Below, one piece after another: positions 34,585-44,675 of a DNA stretch of 64,000 nucleotides (the first letter of the stretch is position 1; each line of letters starts with the position of its first letter). The position numbers and the translations under genes are program-made. The notes beneath the pieces were generated by a model, which had not been told where the DNA came from, did no database searches, and worked only from the letters and a program-made list of their open reading frames with translations. This stretch comes from Alphaproteobacteria bacterium (GTDB lineage Bacteria > Pseudomonadota > Alphaproteobacteria > Micavibrionales > Micavibrionaceae): contig JAJFGV010000043.1 of NCBI GenBank assembly GCA_021775965.1, positions 62,001 to 126,000 on the forward strand, in the 5' to 3' direction.

Positions 34585-37515
34585 GTGGTGAGTATCAAAG
34601 TGCACGGCGTACAAGCAAAAAAAGTTGTAGGTTATATGGTAATGCCCGGCATTGTGCCACGGGCACGGGGCCTTTTTGCGTCGGGCTTTGGTTATCTGGC
34701 TTTTCTTATGGCCAATATCTATTCCATGGTTCGTCTACTACCCGCCAACCATCCTTATCTCTCTCCTGCCAATATCGGAAAATTTGGAATCCGCCACGTC
34801 ATTGCCGAAGCCGCCAATAACTTGGTTGTTAAAAAAGAAAATATCGACCAGCTCATTATTTTTGGAGCGCTACTTATTTCAACGGTGCTACTACTTCTCC
34901 AACTTCTTTTGTTGATTTGGTCCGTGGTGGTGCAACCCGCCATGGCATTTTCTATTTTTGAAATCAATACACCGTTTAGCGATATGGCTTATATGCTGCT
35001 CGATAGTGTTTTCGGCGTGCCCGATATGTTTAATTCCTGCGTTGCCCTAGCTGGCATATGTCCCAATGCGACAGCCGCAAGCCCGGCATTTCCATCTCCG
35101 TTTCATGAAGCTCTGCATTCGTTGTTTCAGTATTACTCCATTGGAATGTTGTTGATTGGTGTCCTGATCCTTTTGTATTTTATCGTCGTTGTCGTCGTTG
35201 AGACAGCCGTGACCGGTACGCCTTTCGGCCAACGCTTTGCCCATATATGGACGCCGATCCGATTGGTTGTGGCTATTGGTCTTTTGATCCCGTTTAACTA
35301 CGGTTTGAACAGCGGCCAATATATTGCTTTGTATGCCGCTAAATTTGGATCGAACATGGCGACCAATGGATGGCTTGTATTCAATGAGGGTATTGCGGAT
35401 AGGTCAGCTGCAATTGGCAATGGCGGCTTTAGCAATGCAGATAATCCTATCGGAGAAAAGTTTTCACTGGTCGGTCGGCCCAAACAACAAGACGTCAGTA
35501 CCATGGTACAAGCCATGTCACTTGTTCATGCCTGCGCCTATGCACATCGTCTCATGCAAGGAAATGATGTGACCTTTACCGGCCTTTCTGATCCCATAGA
35601 TTACGTTGATAGTGCCACCGCCCAGGTCCAGCCTTATCTCGTAAAATATGATTTTACCTGGTTGAACAACCATAGTGAACGAGAGGATGCCTTTACGATT
35701 GGTGACACCTATATCGACGCTCTGGATTTTTACGACAACAGCGATATCATTATCCGTTTTGGTGAATATAACCCCGAGAAATATCCGGATGAAAAAGGCA
35801 ATGTGTTTCCGACATGCGGCGAAATCAGAATTAAGGTCGGAGATCTCAGCCAAAAAGGATTGGGCAGTACCAATGGTGGGCCCGATTTTATGCTGGAGAG
35901 CTACTACAATATGGTCAAGGACATGTGGCGCAATAATGGAAGAATCTCGGATTTTGCTATTCGTATGGTGGAAGTAAACACAAATCTGGATGCAGACCTG
36001 GCCTGTTCGGTTGGGTGTGTGGGTGGCAGTGATCTGCCGGTTTGTAGTGGCATAGTCGTACCCTATGCAGAACCGCCTTGTGCAAATCAAATACCATCAG
36101 CGGCCTGGAAACAAAGTGTCACCAATGACTACCAGACCATCCATAATGCTAATGTTACGGAAGCCTGGTCAAAATTTGCGCAAGTGGGTGCTGATTTTAG
36201 TATGAGCAGTGAAATTATCGACCGCGGCTGGGCCGGTGCCGGCATGTGGTATAACCGCATCGCGCAGCTTAACGGCGCCTTCATTACGTCCGTTCTCGAT
36301 ACGCCGACACTCGAGTCCTACCCTCGCGTCATGGAAGATGTGCGCGCCGAAAACCGCAAGGAAAATGCAACCATTAAAATCAATGACCAGTTCAAGCCAA
36401 ACCTTGCGGGCGGAAGAGCTATAGAGATTGACGGTGGTGCCAACGCACTCGAAATTGCCAAAGCCCTTAACGCGGTCTACGAATACTGGAACAAGGAAGG
36501 CACGAATATGGCCGATCCGGAAAAAGTTATTTCCGGAAATATTTTTACTGATGCCATGAACATGCTGTTTGGAACAGCCGGAATTTTTGCCATGCGCAGT
36601 GAAAACCTTCATACGCACCCGCTGGCACAGCTTGTGAGTGTCGGCAAGGGTTTGGTAGAAGCCGCCGTACGCAATATGGCGACCTCTGCTGTTACAGCGT
36701 TTCTTGGTGGTATGGGCTCTGCTCTTGGTGTGCAGGGCTCCGGCGCTGTTAGCGCCGCTGCCGGGTTTTTCTCATCAACAGCATTCATAGGCCTGACGGC
36801 GGGTGTCGTCTTATTTTACGTTTTACCGTTTCTGCCTTTCGTGTACTTCTACTTTGCCGTGGGGTCATGGGTTAAAAGTATTTTCGAAGCTATGGTCGGC
36901 GTGCCGCTCTGGGCTCTGGCACATTTAAGAATAGACGGCAACGGTTTACCGGGTGATTCCGCGGTGAATGGGTATTTCCTGATATTTGAAATTTTTGTCA
37001 GGCCCATTTTAACCGTCTTTGGACTGATTGCCGCGATTACGATCTTTACCGCGCAAGTGCGTATTCTTAACGTGATATGGGATTCAGTCGTAGCAAATCT
37101 GTCAGGTTATGACGATAATTCGCCCACGCTTACCCTCTTCCCGGAGCTTATTAGCGTCAAGCGCAATGTGGTGGATCAGTACTTTTTTACAATCATATAT
37201 ACGATCGTGGTTTATATGCTGGCCACAGCCTCATTCAAATTAATCGACAAAATTCCTGATAATCTTTTACGCTGGATGGGCAATAGCGTGTCCTCCTTCA
37301 GCGATATCAATCAGGAAAATGTAGAAGGCCTCACAAAATATGCAGCCCTTGGCGGCGTCTCGGTTGGCCAGCAATTTGCCGGCGCAATTACAAAAGCGTC
37401 CGGCGGCGTTGGTGGTGCCGTTGGTAAAGGACTGAAAAGTGCGCCGGCAGGCTTAGGTAAGGGTGTTCGCGGAGGGCCGTCTGGTGCAGACGGCGGCGGC
37501 GGTGCTCCAGGATAA
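34585..37515 (+). CDS. DotA/TraY-like membrane protein, paralogue 1
   Basis: A 976-residue polytopic membrane protein of the DotA/TraY type, known from type IVB secretion and conjugation. N-terminal helices lie at about 30-55, 87-117, 185-215 and 225-245, then a region of about 450 residues presumably in the periplasm, then helices near 735-760, 795-830 and 865-885. The diagnostic stretch is FEAMVGVPLWALAHLRIDG before the GYFLIFEIFVRPILTVFG helix. The tail is rich in Gly (GKGLKSAPAGLGKGVRGG). Two paralogues follow directly. The start is uncertain: GTG at 34585 or 34588, no clear ribosome site. No other secretion gene is in the window. Confidence 0.75.
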   Translation: MVSIKVHGVQAKKVVGYMVMPGIVPRARGLFASGFGYLAFLMANIYSMVRLLPANHPYLSPANIGKFGIRHVIAEAANNLVVKKENIDQLIIFGALLISTVLLLLQLLLLIWSVVVQPAMAFSIFEINTPFSDMAYMLLDSVFGVPDMFNSCVALAGICPNATAASPAFPSPFHEALHSLFQYYSIGMLLIGVLILLYFIVVVVVETAVTGTPFGQRFAHIWTPIRLVVAIGLLIPFNYGLNSGQYIALYAAKFGSNMATNGWLVFNEGIADRSAAIGNGGFSNADNPIGEKFSLVGRPKQQDVSTMVQAMSLVHACAYAHRLMQGNDVTFTGLSDPIDYVDSATAQVQPYLVKYDFTWLNNHSEREDAFTIGDTYIDALDFYDNSDIIIRFGEYNPEKYPDEKGNVFPTCGEIRIKVGDLSQKGLGSTNGGPDFMLESYYNMVKDMWRNNGRISDFAIRMVEVNTNLDADLACSVGCVGGSDLPVCSGIVVPYAEPPCANQIPSAAWKQSVTNDYQTIHNANVTEAWSKFAQVGADFSMSSEIIDRGWAGAGMWYNRIAQLNGAFITSVLDTPTLESYPRVMEDVRAENRKENATIKINDQFKPNLAGGRAIEIDGGANALEIAKALNAVYEYWNKEGTNMADPEKVISGNIFTDAMNMLFGTAGIFAMRSENLHTHPLAQLVSVGKGLVEAAVRNMATSAVTAFLGGMGSALGVQGSGAVSAAAGFFSSTAFIGLTAGVVLFYVLPFLPFVYFYFAVGSWVKSIFEAMVGVPLWALAHLRIDGNGLPGDSAVNGYFLIFEIFVRPILTVFGLIAAITIFTAQVRILNVIWDSVVANLSGYDDNSPTLTLFPELISVKRNVVDQYFFTIIYTIVVYMLATASFKLIDKIPDNLLRWMGNSVSSFSDINQENVEGLTKYAALGGVSVGQQFAGAITKASGGVGGAVGKGLKSAPAGLGKGVRGGPSGADGGGGAPG

Positions 37516-37543
37516 TAAAAACGAACAGGAGAAACAATAAGGA

Positions 37544-40261
37544 ATGAATATACCGGTAACACGCAAAAATCTTTTTAGATACACTGTCATGCCGCAATTG
37601 CGGCCACGACTGGTGGAGCTTTTTACGTCCGGCTTCCAGTTCATTCCTTATTTTATCGCCTTGGTTTATATGACCGTACGGCTGTTGCCTGCCAATCACC
37701 CTTACGCAAATCCAGCCAATATCGGGCGCTTTGGAATTCACCATGTTATCAGTGAGGCCGCGAATAATCTTGTGATCAGCACAAAGAATATAGATCAGCT
37801 TGCCCTGTTCTTTTGTATTCTGGTCGGCATGGCTCTGGTATTCGTGCAGCTCTGTATGCTGGGACTGTCACTATTCTTTGGGCCTGCCATGGCAGCCATA
37901 CCCACCAGTTTCGCCGGTTTTTTTCTGCTAGATCCATTTTATGAACCACATAATCTGGCGAACATGATGCTCGATATGGTTTTTGGTGTGCCGGAAATAT
38001 TCAATTCCTGTATATCAACCCCTATTTTTTGCCAGGACATGAACGGTGCAACCATTACAGATGTCGCGCCGCTGACCATGGTTGGACCTCTCTCGCCAGG
38101 CGCAAATGCGATTTTTCCTTTCCCAATCCATGTCGGGCTGCATCAAATGTTTCAGGTTTACAGCATTGGTCTTTTGGTTGTCGCCGTCATTATTACCTCT
38201 TATTTTGTGATTACAATTGTGGCAGAAACGGCCGAGACAGGCACACCTTTTGGAAAGCGCTTTAACAAAGTCTGGGCACCCATTCGTATTGTAGTTGCTT
38301 TCGGTTTATTGGTGCCGGTGGGATATGGATTGAACTCATCACAGTACATCGTACTTTACGCCGCAAAATTTGGTTCCGCCTTTGCCAATAACGGATGGGT
38401 CATGTTTAATCAAAATCTGACGGGGACTTTCCTTGGAAGAGCAGAAACCCTTGTATCGAGACCGAACCTCCCTGAGATCAGCACATTATTACAGTTCTTT
38501 TATGTTGCCCGCACCTGCGCCGAAGCAGAATTGCAAAAAAATGAGACTGTTATCCGGCCTTACCTTGTCAGAAGCCCGACAGAAACACCGCCTGCCGTAG
38601 CGGTAGTCGCCGGCACCAGCTATGTTGCTGCGATCGGGTTCGCCAACGAGACAGAGACGGTTATAACAATGGCGTTCGGTCCGGCACCTGATGAAGCCGT
38701 TTACGGTCGCTATAAAGGCTTTGTCAAACCGGTATGCGGCGAGCTCACCTTTACCCTTCAGGAACCGCGCGCACCCGCAGATGCGGCGGACAACCCGGCC
38801 GCCCTCATTATGCAGCAATATTATTGGGACCTACTTAAGGAGCTATGGTACGAACATGCCGGATTTACAGTGTTTGGGACTTTTCCAAGGGATACGGTTC
38901 GATTGAATGGCCCATGGGACAAAGATTTTTCTATTGCCCCGCCTAATACGCAGCTTAAAAAGAGTTTAAAAGATTTTTACAAGGCCGAGATGGAAAGAGT
39001 TTTACTGCAGGCCGTCCAGGCACAGGCCGCATCAGGAAGATGGAATATGCCGACCTTCATAGAACGAAAAGGCTGGGGCGGCGCCGGCATCTGGTATAAC
39101 CGCGTCGCGGAAATGAACGGCTCTATCAGCGCGCCACTATTTAATGTTCCGGCTCCTAAAAAATATCCCTTTGTCATGGAGTATAACCGTCATAAACAGG
39201 AACAAAGCGGACAGGAAACAGTAATTACCGAGATATACCGAGCCTCTCTCCCCGATGGCACTTATGTCCCGCCGTTGCGACCCGAAGATCCGTCGATGTC
39301 TACTATTCTCAATGCCGCGAATGATTTCTGGCAAAAAGATGGGAGCAGCAGCACAACGCATTCCGAACCGACGGGTAATATTGTCATTGATACGATTAAC
39401 CTTATCTTTGGAACGGACGGGCTTTATTCCATTCGCCGAAATACAGATGTGCACCCTCTTGCCCAACTTGTTGGTGTTGGGCGTGCTTTGGTTGAAAGCT
39501 CTGTACGAAATCTGGGCATGGCCACAATTGGTGGCGCAGCCGGCTCAATCGCTGGCATTATGATTCCCTTTACCGGCCCCCTATCCGCTACGGCAGCACA
39601 ATTTTTGATAACCATCGCAGGAATTGGTCTAACGGCAGGATTTATTTTGTATTACGTCGTACCGTTTTTACCCTTCATATACTTTTTCTTCGCCGTAGGT
39701 GGCTGGGTAAAAGGTATTTTTGAAGCGATGGTTGGTGCACCACTTTGGGCCCTGGCGCATTTAAGAATTGACGGTAATGGGCTCTCAGGTCAGGCCGCTG
39801 TTGGCGGATATTTCCTGATATTTGAAATCTTCCTGCGGCCTATTTTAATTATCTTTGGCATGCTCGCCAGCATCTCGGTATTTTCAGCTCTTGTTACTGT
39901 TCTTAATCAGACCTTTGATCTGGTCACAAAAAACCTCGCAGGTTTTGATGTGGCTTCCGAATTAGGCGGTGTAGGACCGACAGAAATTGCATTTTACCGC
40001 GCACCCGTCGATGAATTTTTCTTCACTGTAATATACACTGTTATCGTGTATCTGATGGGCATGTCTTCGTTTAAATTAATTGATTTGATTCCGAATAATA
40101 TCCTGAGGTGGATGGGACAAAGTGTAGCCACCTTTAACGATCAGCGCGAAGACCCGGCACAAAGTCTGGTTGGCACAGCTTCTGTCGGTGCGCAACAAAC
40201 CCTGAGTCATGTGGGCGGCGGATTAAAGGGTCTGTTTAAAGGCGGAGGCGAGATAGGCTAG
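37544..40261 (+). CDS. DotA/TraY-like membrane protein, paralogue 2
   Basis: A 905-residue paralogue of the preceding protein with the same plan. The N-terminal block (RLLPANHPYANPANIGRFGI, EAANNLVISTKNIDQLALF) matches paralogue 1 nearly residue for residue, the middle is divergent, and WGGAGIWYNRVAEMNGS, HPLAQLVGVGRALVESSVRN and FEAMVGAPLWALAHLRIDG are shared. The C-terminus (SFKLIDLIPNNILRWMGQS) is also common to all three. It begins 28 bases after paralogue 1 with AGGAG and AAGG upstream. Probable inner-membrane part of a secretion or conjugation apparatus; the substrate is unknown. Confidence 0.75.
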   Translation: MNIPVTRKNLFRYTVMPQLRPRLVELFTSGFQFIPYFIALVYMTVRLLPANHPYANPANIGRFGIHHVISEAANNLVISTKNIDQLALFFCILVGMALVFVQLCMLGLSLFFGPAMAAIPTSFAGFFLLDPFYEPHNLANMMLDMVFGVPEIFNSCISTPIFCQDMNGATITDVAPLTMVGPLSPGANAIFPFPIHVGLHQMFQVYSIGLLVVAVIITSYFVITIVAETAETGTPFGKRFNKVWAPIRIVVAFGLLVPVGYGLNSSQYIVLYAAKFGSAFANNGWVMFNQNLTGTFLGRAETLVSRPNLPEISTLLQFFYVARTCAEAELQKNETVIRPYLVRSPTETPPAVAVVAGTSYVAAIGFANETETVITMAFGPAPDEAVYGRYKGFVKPVCGELTFTLQEPRAPADAADNPAALIMQQYYWDLLKELWYEHAGFTVFGTFPRDTVRLNGPWDKDFSIAPPNTQLKKSLKDFYKAEMERVLLQAVQAQAASGRWNMPTFIERKGWGGAGIWYNRVAEMNGSISAPLFNVPAPKKYPFVMEYNRHKQEQSGQETVITEIYRASLPDGTYVPPLRPEDPSMSTILNAANDFWQKDGSSSTTHSEPTGNIVIDTINLIFGTDGLYSIRRNTDVHPLAQLVGVGRALVESSVRNLGMATIGGAAGSIAGIMIPFTGPLSATAAQFLITIAGIGLTAGFILYYVVPFLPFIYFFFAVGGWVKGIFEAMVGAPLWALAHLRIDGNGLSGQAAVGGYFLIFEIFLRPILIIFGMLASISVFSALVTVLNQTFDLVTKNLAGFDVASELGGVGPTEIAFYRAPVDEFFFTVIYTVIVYLMGMSSFKLIDLIPNNILRWMGQSVATFNDQREDPAQSLVGTASVGAQQTLSHVGGGLKGLFKGGGEIG

Positions 40262-40300
40262 CGGTCAATTTTTTTAGATGATTTTTTTAGATGACAGGTA

Positions 40301-42997
40301 ATGGCAGTAACAAAAGGACAAATCGTAAAATATGCAATATTGCCAGGGTTCTGGCCGCGTTTTCGCGCCTTACTCGGCAATGGCTTTTACCACGTTGCCT
40401 ATTTTATTGCTCTTATTTACAGCAATGTCCGATTACTACCCGCGGGTCACCCTTATCTCAATCCTGACAACATTGGCCGTTACGGTTTGCGTCATGTTGT
40501 GGCTGAGGCCTCTAACAACCTTGTTTTTAGCAAAAAAAATATAGACCAGATTTTTGTATTCTTTATGATTCTGGCGGGCGTCGTGTTGCTTCTCATGCAG
40601 TTTGTTCTACTTTTTGTCTCTTTGCTCACCGGACCCGCCTTGGCCCTTGGCCTTGTGCCTTTTGTTGACTGGTTCCAAAACCCATCACAATATTCGCCAA
40701 GGGGCCCTTCTCAAGATATTGCCTTTATCATTCTGGACCGCGTTTTCGGTTTACAAGGGTTCTTTGATTCCTGCGTATCAAATTTAATATCTGTCTGTGT
40801 CGATGTTCGCGGCAATCCTCTTCCCCCATTGGCTCAATATCCAAGCTCTCTACATACTGCCCTGCACCAACTTCTGTTGTTTTATTCTAATGGTATTGTT
40901 CTCGTTGCCGTTCTGGTTCTGCTCTATTTCGTAACCACAATTGTCGGCGAAACGATTGCAGAAGGAACACCGTTTGGACAGCGGTATAACAAGGCCTGGG
41001 TACCAATCAGAATCATTATGTTTTTTGCCCTTATTATTCCCTTAAACATTGGGCAACAAAATGAAGGCCTAAACGGCGCTCAAATTATTACTTTCTGGAC
41101 GGCCAAATGGGGATCTAATATGGCCACTAATACATGGGGCCGGTTTAATCAGGCTCTGACAGGATCTTATCTTGGCGCCTTGTCGGGAACCGAAACCGCC
41201 AATTTGATAGCCACACCAAATGTTCCTGAGGTTGGCGCTCTGCACAAATTTTTCTTTACTGTTAAAATGTGCCAGATGGCTGAAAAAGTTGCCCACGATA
41301 TTGATATCAAGGCTTATGTTGTCAGAGAGCACACAACAGGTGTAGACCAAATGTTGTTTCAAGCTGCTGATGTTGATGATTTCAGGGCCATCCTGGCGTT
41401 TGCAAAAAATGGTACAATCAATATTCGTTTTGGTGAACTTGACCCAGACTATGCACAAGGACTTGCGCCCTCCAAATATAGTGATAAAAAGGGCTATGTT
41501 TTCCCCTGGTGCGGCGAAATAAAAGTTCAGCCAACCGATCTTGTTGAACCCGGTGCAATGGAAATTCAGGCCGACTACCTTGCAACAGTAGATCAGATGT
41601 GGCTCGGCACTGATGATCGTAACGCAGCCGTGTTATGCACTTTACGACGTACTTTTCCTATTAATGGCGATCCCTCTTGCCCTGAGTGGCCGGATAAGAG
41701 TCTTTTTCTATCAGAAATAAACTTTTATGAGACCTATGCTTTCTCCCTAATATCCGATCATATTAACACTCAGGTTCTGAACGGGGACTGGACTGTCCCA
41801 CAAGAATTGCTTGAAAAGGGCTGGGCTGGCGCCGCTATCTGGTACCACCGTATCGCCCGCATGAACGGCGCTGTCACAACAGCCGTTATAAACTTTCCAC
41901 GCCCCTATAAATATCCTTATGTGATGGAAGAGATTTATAAACAGCACCGCATGGAAAGCGAAGTCGTCTCGGGTCCCGGCAGGTTCGACCCGTTGCTGCC
42001 CGATGGCAAGCTCGCCGACTTCAAGCGCCCTTATGATCAAGACATAGCCGCCTCCCTATACAGGGGCTATAAATTTTGGGAAGAAGATGATGGTGGCGCT
42101 ACCTCACATAACAAAATGACAGACAGCATGATCATTAATGTCGTTAATACGATTTTTGGAACCAGCGGCCTTTTCGACATGCGCCACAATCCAACAACTC
42201 ATCCGCTGGCTCAACTCAGCTCGCTTGGTAAAGCCATGATAGAAGCCGCGGTGAGAAATGCATTGGTAGCCACTGGCGGAATAGTGGGCTCAAGCCTTAG
42301 TGATTTGTTTGGACCATTTGTCGGACAAATGGCTGGAGTCGGCACCAGTTTTTTCCTCAGCTTTGTACAAATGACTATTACTATGGGCGTTATTCTTTAC
42401 TACGTCCTGCCTTTTCTTCCTTTCATTTACTTCCTTTTTGCAGTCAGCGGCTGGATTAAAAGTATTTTTGAAGCCATCGTTGCCATGCCGTTATGGGCAC
42501 TTGCCCATATTCATATAGACGGGGAAGGCTTGCCGGGTCGCAATGCCGGAGCCGGTTATTATCTGCTGTTGGAAATACTTTTAAGGCCCACCCTTATTGT
42601 TTTCGGCCTTTTGGGAAGTATCATAATTTTCTCCTCCCTTGTTACTGTTCTCAATCAAGCTTTTGATATTATTGTCAGCAATGTCGGCGGCTTTGATGCA
42701 AAAGAGGAAGCAACCAATCCCGGCAAGATTGAGTTTTACCGCGCACCGATTGATGAATTTTTCTTCACAGCTATGTATGTTGTTATCGTATATATGCTCG
42801 CACAATCAGTCTTTAAACTTATAGACCAGATACCAAATAATATCCTGCGCTGGATCGGAAATACAACGTCCACCTTCCAGGAAGGTGCCGGCGATCCTGC
42901 CGCTGAACTTAGCAGTCAGGTTTACAGAGGTGGGCAATTAACCGTCGCCCAGGCATCGGGAACCATGCAGGGCATGCTGCCGCATCTCGTTTCATAG
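40301..42997 (+). CDS. DotA/TraY-like membrane protein, paralogue 3
   Basis: An 898-residue third paralogue. Shared segments are RLLPAGHPYLNPDNIGRYGL, EASNNLVFSKKNIDQIFVFF, WAGAAIWYHRIARMNGA, HPLAQLSSLGKAMIEAAVRN, FEAIVAMPLWALAHIHIDG and LIDQIPNNILRWIGNTTSTF. The central region has its own set of cysteines (for example VSNLISVCVD). It ends the triplet, 14 bases before the convergent mlaC. The spacing after paralogue 2 (39 bases) suggests one transcript. Whether the three form a hetero-oligomer or are alternatives cannot be read from sequence. Confidence 0.75.
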   Translation: MAVTKGQIVKYAILPGFWPRFRALLGNGFYHVAYFIALIYSNVRLLPAGHPYLNPDNIGRYGLRHVVAEASNNLVFSKKNIDQIFVFFMILAGVVLLLMQFVLLFVSLLTGPALALGLVPFVDWFQNPSQYSPRGPSQDIAFIILDRVFGLQGFFDSCVSNLISVCVDVRGNPLPPLAQYPSSLHTALHQLLLFYSNGIVLVAVLVLLYFVTTIVGETIAEGTPFGQRYNKAWVPIRIIMFFALIIPLNIGQQNEGLNGAQIITFWTAKWGSNMATNTWGRFNQALTGSYLGALSGTETANLIATPNVPEVGALHKFFFTVKMCQMAEKVAHDIDIKAYVVREHTTGVDQMLFQAADVDDFRAILAFAKNGTINIRFGELDPDYAQGLAPSKYSDKKGYVFPWCGEIKVQPTDLVEPGAMEIQADYLATVDQMWLGTDDRNAAVLCTLRRTFPINGDPSCPEWPDKSLFLSEINFYETYAFSLISDHINTQVLNGDWTVPQELLEKGWAGAAIWYHRIARMNGAVTTAVINFPRPYKYPYVMEEIYKQHRMESEVVSGPGRFDPLLPDGKLADFKRPYDQDIAASLYRGYKFWEEDDGGATSHNKMTDSMIINVVNTIFGTSGLFDMRHNPTTHPLAQLSSLGKAMIEAAVRNALVATGGIVGSSLSDLFGPFVGQMAGVGTSFFLSFVQMTITMGVILYYVLPFLPFIYFLFAVSGWIKSIFEAIVAMPLWALAHIHIDGEGLPGRNAGAGYYLLLEILLRPTLIVFGLLGSIIIFSSLVTVLNQAFDIIVSNVGGFDAKEEATNPGKIEFYRAPIDEFFFTAMYVVIVYMLAQSVFKLIDQIPNNILRWIGNTTSTFQEGAGDPAAELSSQVYRGGQLTVAQASGTMQGMLPHLVS

Positions 42998-43011
42998 AAA
43001 AAATTAGAAAA

Positions 43012-43623
43012 TTATTCGCTGCGCAGATGAGCAAGAAGAACGTTTACTTTGCCGCCACCGCGCTGGATAACCGATGCAAAATCAGAACGTTGTGTCACGC
43101 TCATGCTAACACCTGCGACAATAACATCGATGATTTTATACTGACCACCTTTACGTCTGACGCGCCAGTCAACCTGTATTTCGGAACCACTACCAACGGG
43201 CAAAACATAGGACGTAACGATGGCATCAGTTTCACCATCGAGCCGCGCGCTGCGCACTTCGACTGTTTGCCCTTTATACTCGCCAAAACGGTTTGAGTAG
43301 ACTTCGACAACCATCGTTTCAAATAGCTTAAGGTATTCCTTGCGCTCCGCTTCATTGGACGCACGCCAATAACGACCCAAAGCAAAACGACCGATGGTCT
43401 TCATATCAAAACTGGTTTTAAGGAGCTTTTTAAACTTTGCCTGACGTTGGTCATGTGTGATGCTTTCATCACCCAAAAAATCAATCGCCCGTTGCGCCAT
43501 ACCGTTCACAAAAGCTTCCGCACCAGCTGTTTTATCGCCAGCCTGTACCGGCTGCGCATATAAACCACTGAAAAGTGCAAATACCACAAAAATAACAGCA
43601 AATCTTTTGGCCGGCATTGTCAT
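43012..43623 (-). CDS. mlaC: MlaC/Ttg2D phospholipid-binding protein
   Basis: A 203-residue periplasmic protein with signal peptide (cleavage near VQAGDK). The MlaC domain shows FKKLLKTSFDMKTIGRFALG, RYWRASNEAERKEYLKLFE and VDWRVRRKGGQYKIIDVIVA. It shuttles phospholipid between the outer-membrane MlaA complex and the inner-membrane MlaFEDB transporter. It lies downstream of mlaA, 83 bases apart, the typical alphaproteobacterial pair without mlaD, mlaE or mlaF beside it. Confidence 0.92.
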   Translation of the reverse strand: MTMPAKRFAVIFVVFALFSGLYAQPVQAGDKTAGAEAFVNGMAQRAIDFLGDESITHDQRQAKFKKLLKTSFDMKTIGRFALGRYWRASNEAERKEYLKLFETMVVEVYSNRFGEYKGQTVEVRSARLDGETDAIVTSYVLPVGSGSEIQVDWRVRRKGGQYKIIDVIVAGVSMSVTQRSDFASVIQRGGGKVNVLLAHLRSE

Positions 43624-43706
43624 CTATCCTTCATAAATATGAGCGTAAACTATTGATATAATGGGATGCCGGCAACAAATCAATGAAATTTGTATCCGAC
43701 GAACCC

Positions 43707-44513
43707 TTAAAAATCATCATAACTTGGGAAGGCAGGAGCACTATCAGTATCTTCATCTCTTACAAGCGCATCACGACGCTGATAATATGTAGCGCGAACA
43801 GCCGCATAATAGTCAATTGAACTGGATTCAAGGTCTTTCAGAACATCCATCAGAGATTCCCGAAGATCAAGATACTCCAACCCGACCTTGGTGTAATATA
43901 ACGGCTCTTCATCAATATTATGAAGGTACCAGCGCACTGGATCGGCAAAAGAGTCAACCGCATAGCCTGCGTAATCACGCAGTGAGGACGGCCCTAAAAA
44001 CGGCACAACCATATAAGGCCCATGATCAACGCCCCAGACAGCCAGAGTTTGACCGAAATCTTCCGCCTCATATTCTATGCCTTCAGCACCCGCAACATCG
44101 AAAAGACCACCAAGACCAACCAAAGAATTGATCACCGCCCGCAACACGACATCTTTGGCACCGGGCAAATCACCCTGAAGAACCTGGTTGGCCAGTGTGA
44201 CAGGACTTTTGAGATTTCTGAGGAAATTCCGTACGCCCGTACGCCCCGGAGATGGCACAACGGCTCTATAACCTTCGACAATCGGATGAATAACAGCGTC
44301 GTCAACAGCAGCATTAAATGCAAAAACACGGCGGTTATGATTTTCCAGTGGATCATTGATGATAATATCACCCGCCATAATTGGATCTTTAGATGTGCTT
44401 GAACACGACACCAAAAACAGACATGCCAGAACTGACATCACCAGAATCATACTGGTTTTCCCGTCTGCTAAAACAGCCACCGCCTTATTATTAAACATAA
44501 CTTTTCCCATCAT
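43707..44513 (-). CDS. mlaA: MlaA/VacJ outer-membrane lipoprotein
   Basis: A 268-residue VacJ-type lipoprotein. The lipobox is LFLVSC with Cys at about residue 37, followed by DPLENHNRRVFAFNAAVDDA. Further family blocks are RTGVRNFLRNLKSPVTLANQ, EDFGQTLAVWGVDHGPYMVV and PFLGPSSLRDYAGYAVDSF. It removes mislocalised phospholipid from the outer leaflet. The leader before the hydrophobic core is long; two adjacent ATGs (44513 and 44510) and a third at 44498 are possible starts. Probably cotranscribed with mlaC. Confidence 0.93.
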   Translation of the reverse strand: MMGKVMFNNKAVAVLADGKTSMILVMSVLACLFLVSCSSTSKDPIMAGDIIINDPLENHNRRVFAFNAAVDDAVIHPIVEGYRAVVPSPGRTGVRNFLRNLKSPVTLANQVLQGDLPGAKDVVLRAVINSLVGLGGLFDVAGAEGIEYEAEDFGQTLAVWGVDHGPYMVVPFLGPSSLRDYAGYAVDSFADPVRWYLHNIDEEPLYYTKVGLEYLDLRESLMDVLKDLESSSIDYYAAVRATYYQRRDALVRDEDTDSAPAFPSYDDF

Positions 44514-44675
44514 TATTCTTTTTAAATTTCACCCGTATCAAGTAAACCATTTCGGTCTTACTATGAGGTTAATATATTACAGAAACTGGCTCGAATATCC
44601 CCAGACATCCAACGCGCTGTTGTACAAAATTCCTTTATAAATATAAAGCCTTAATGTGATTTCTCAAAACGAAAA

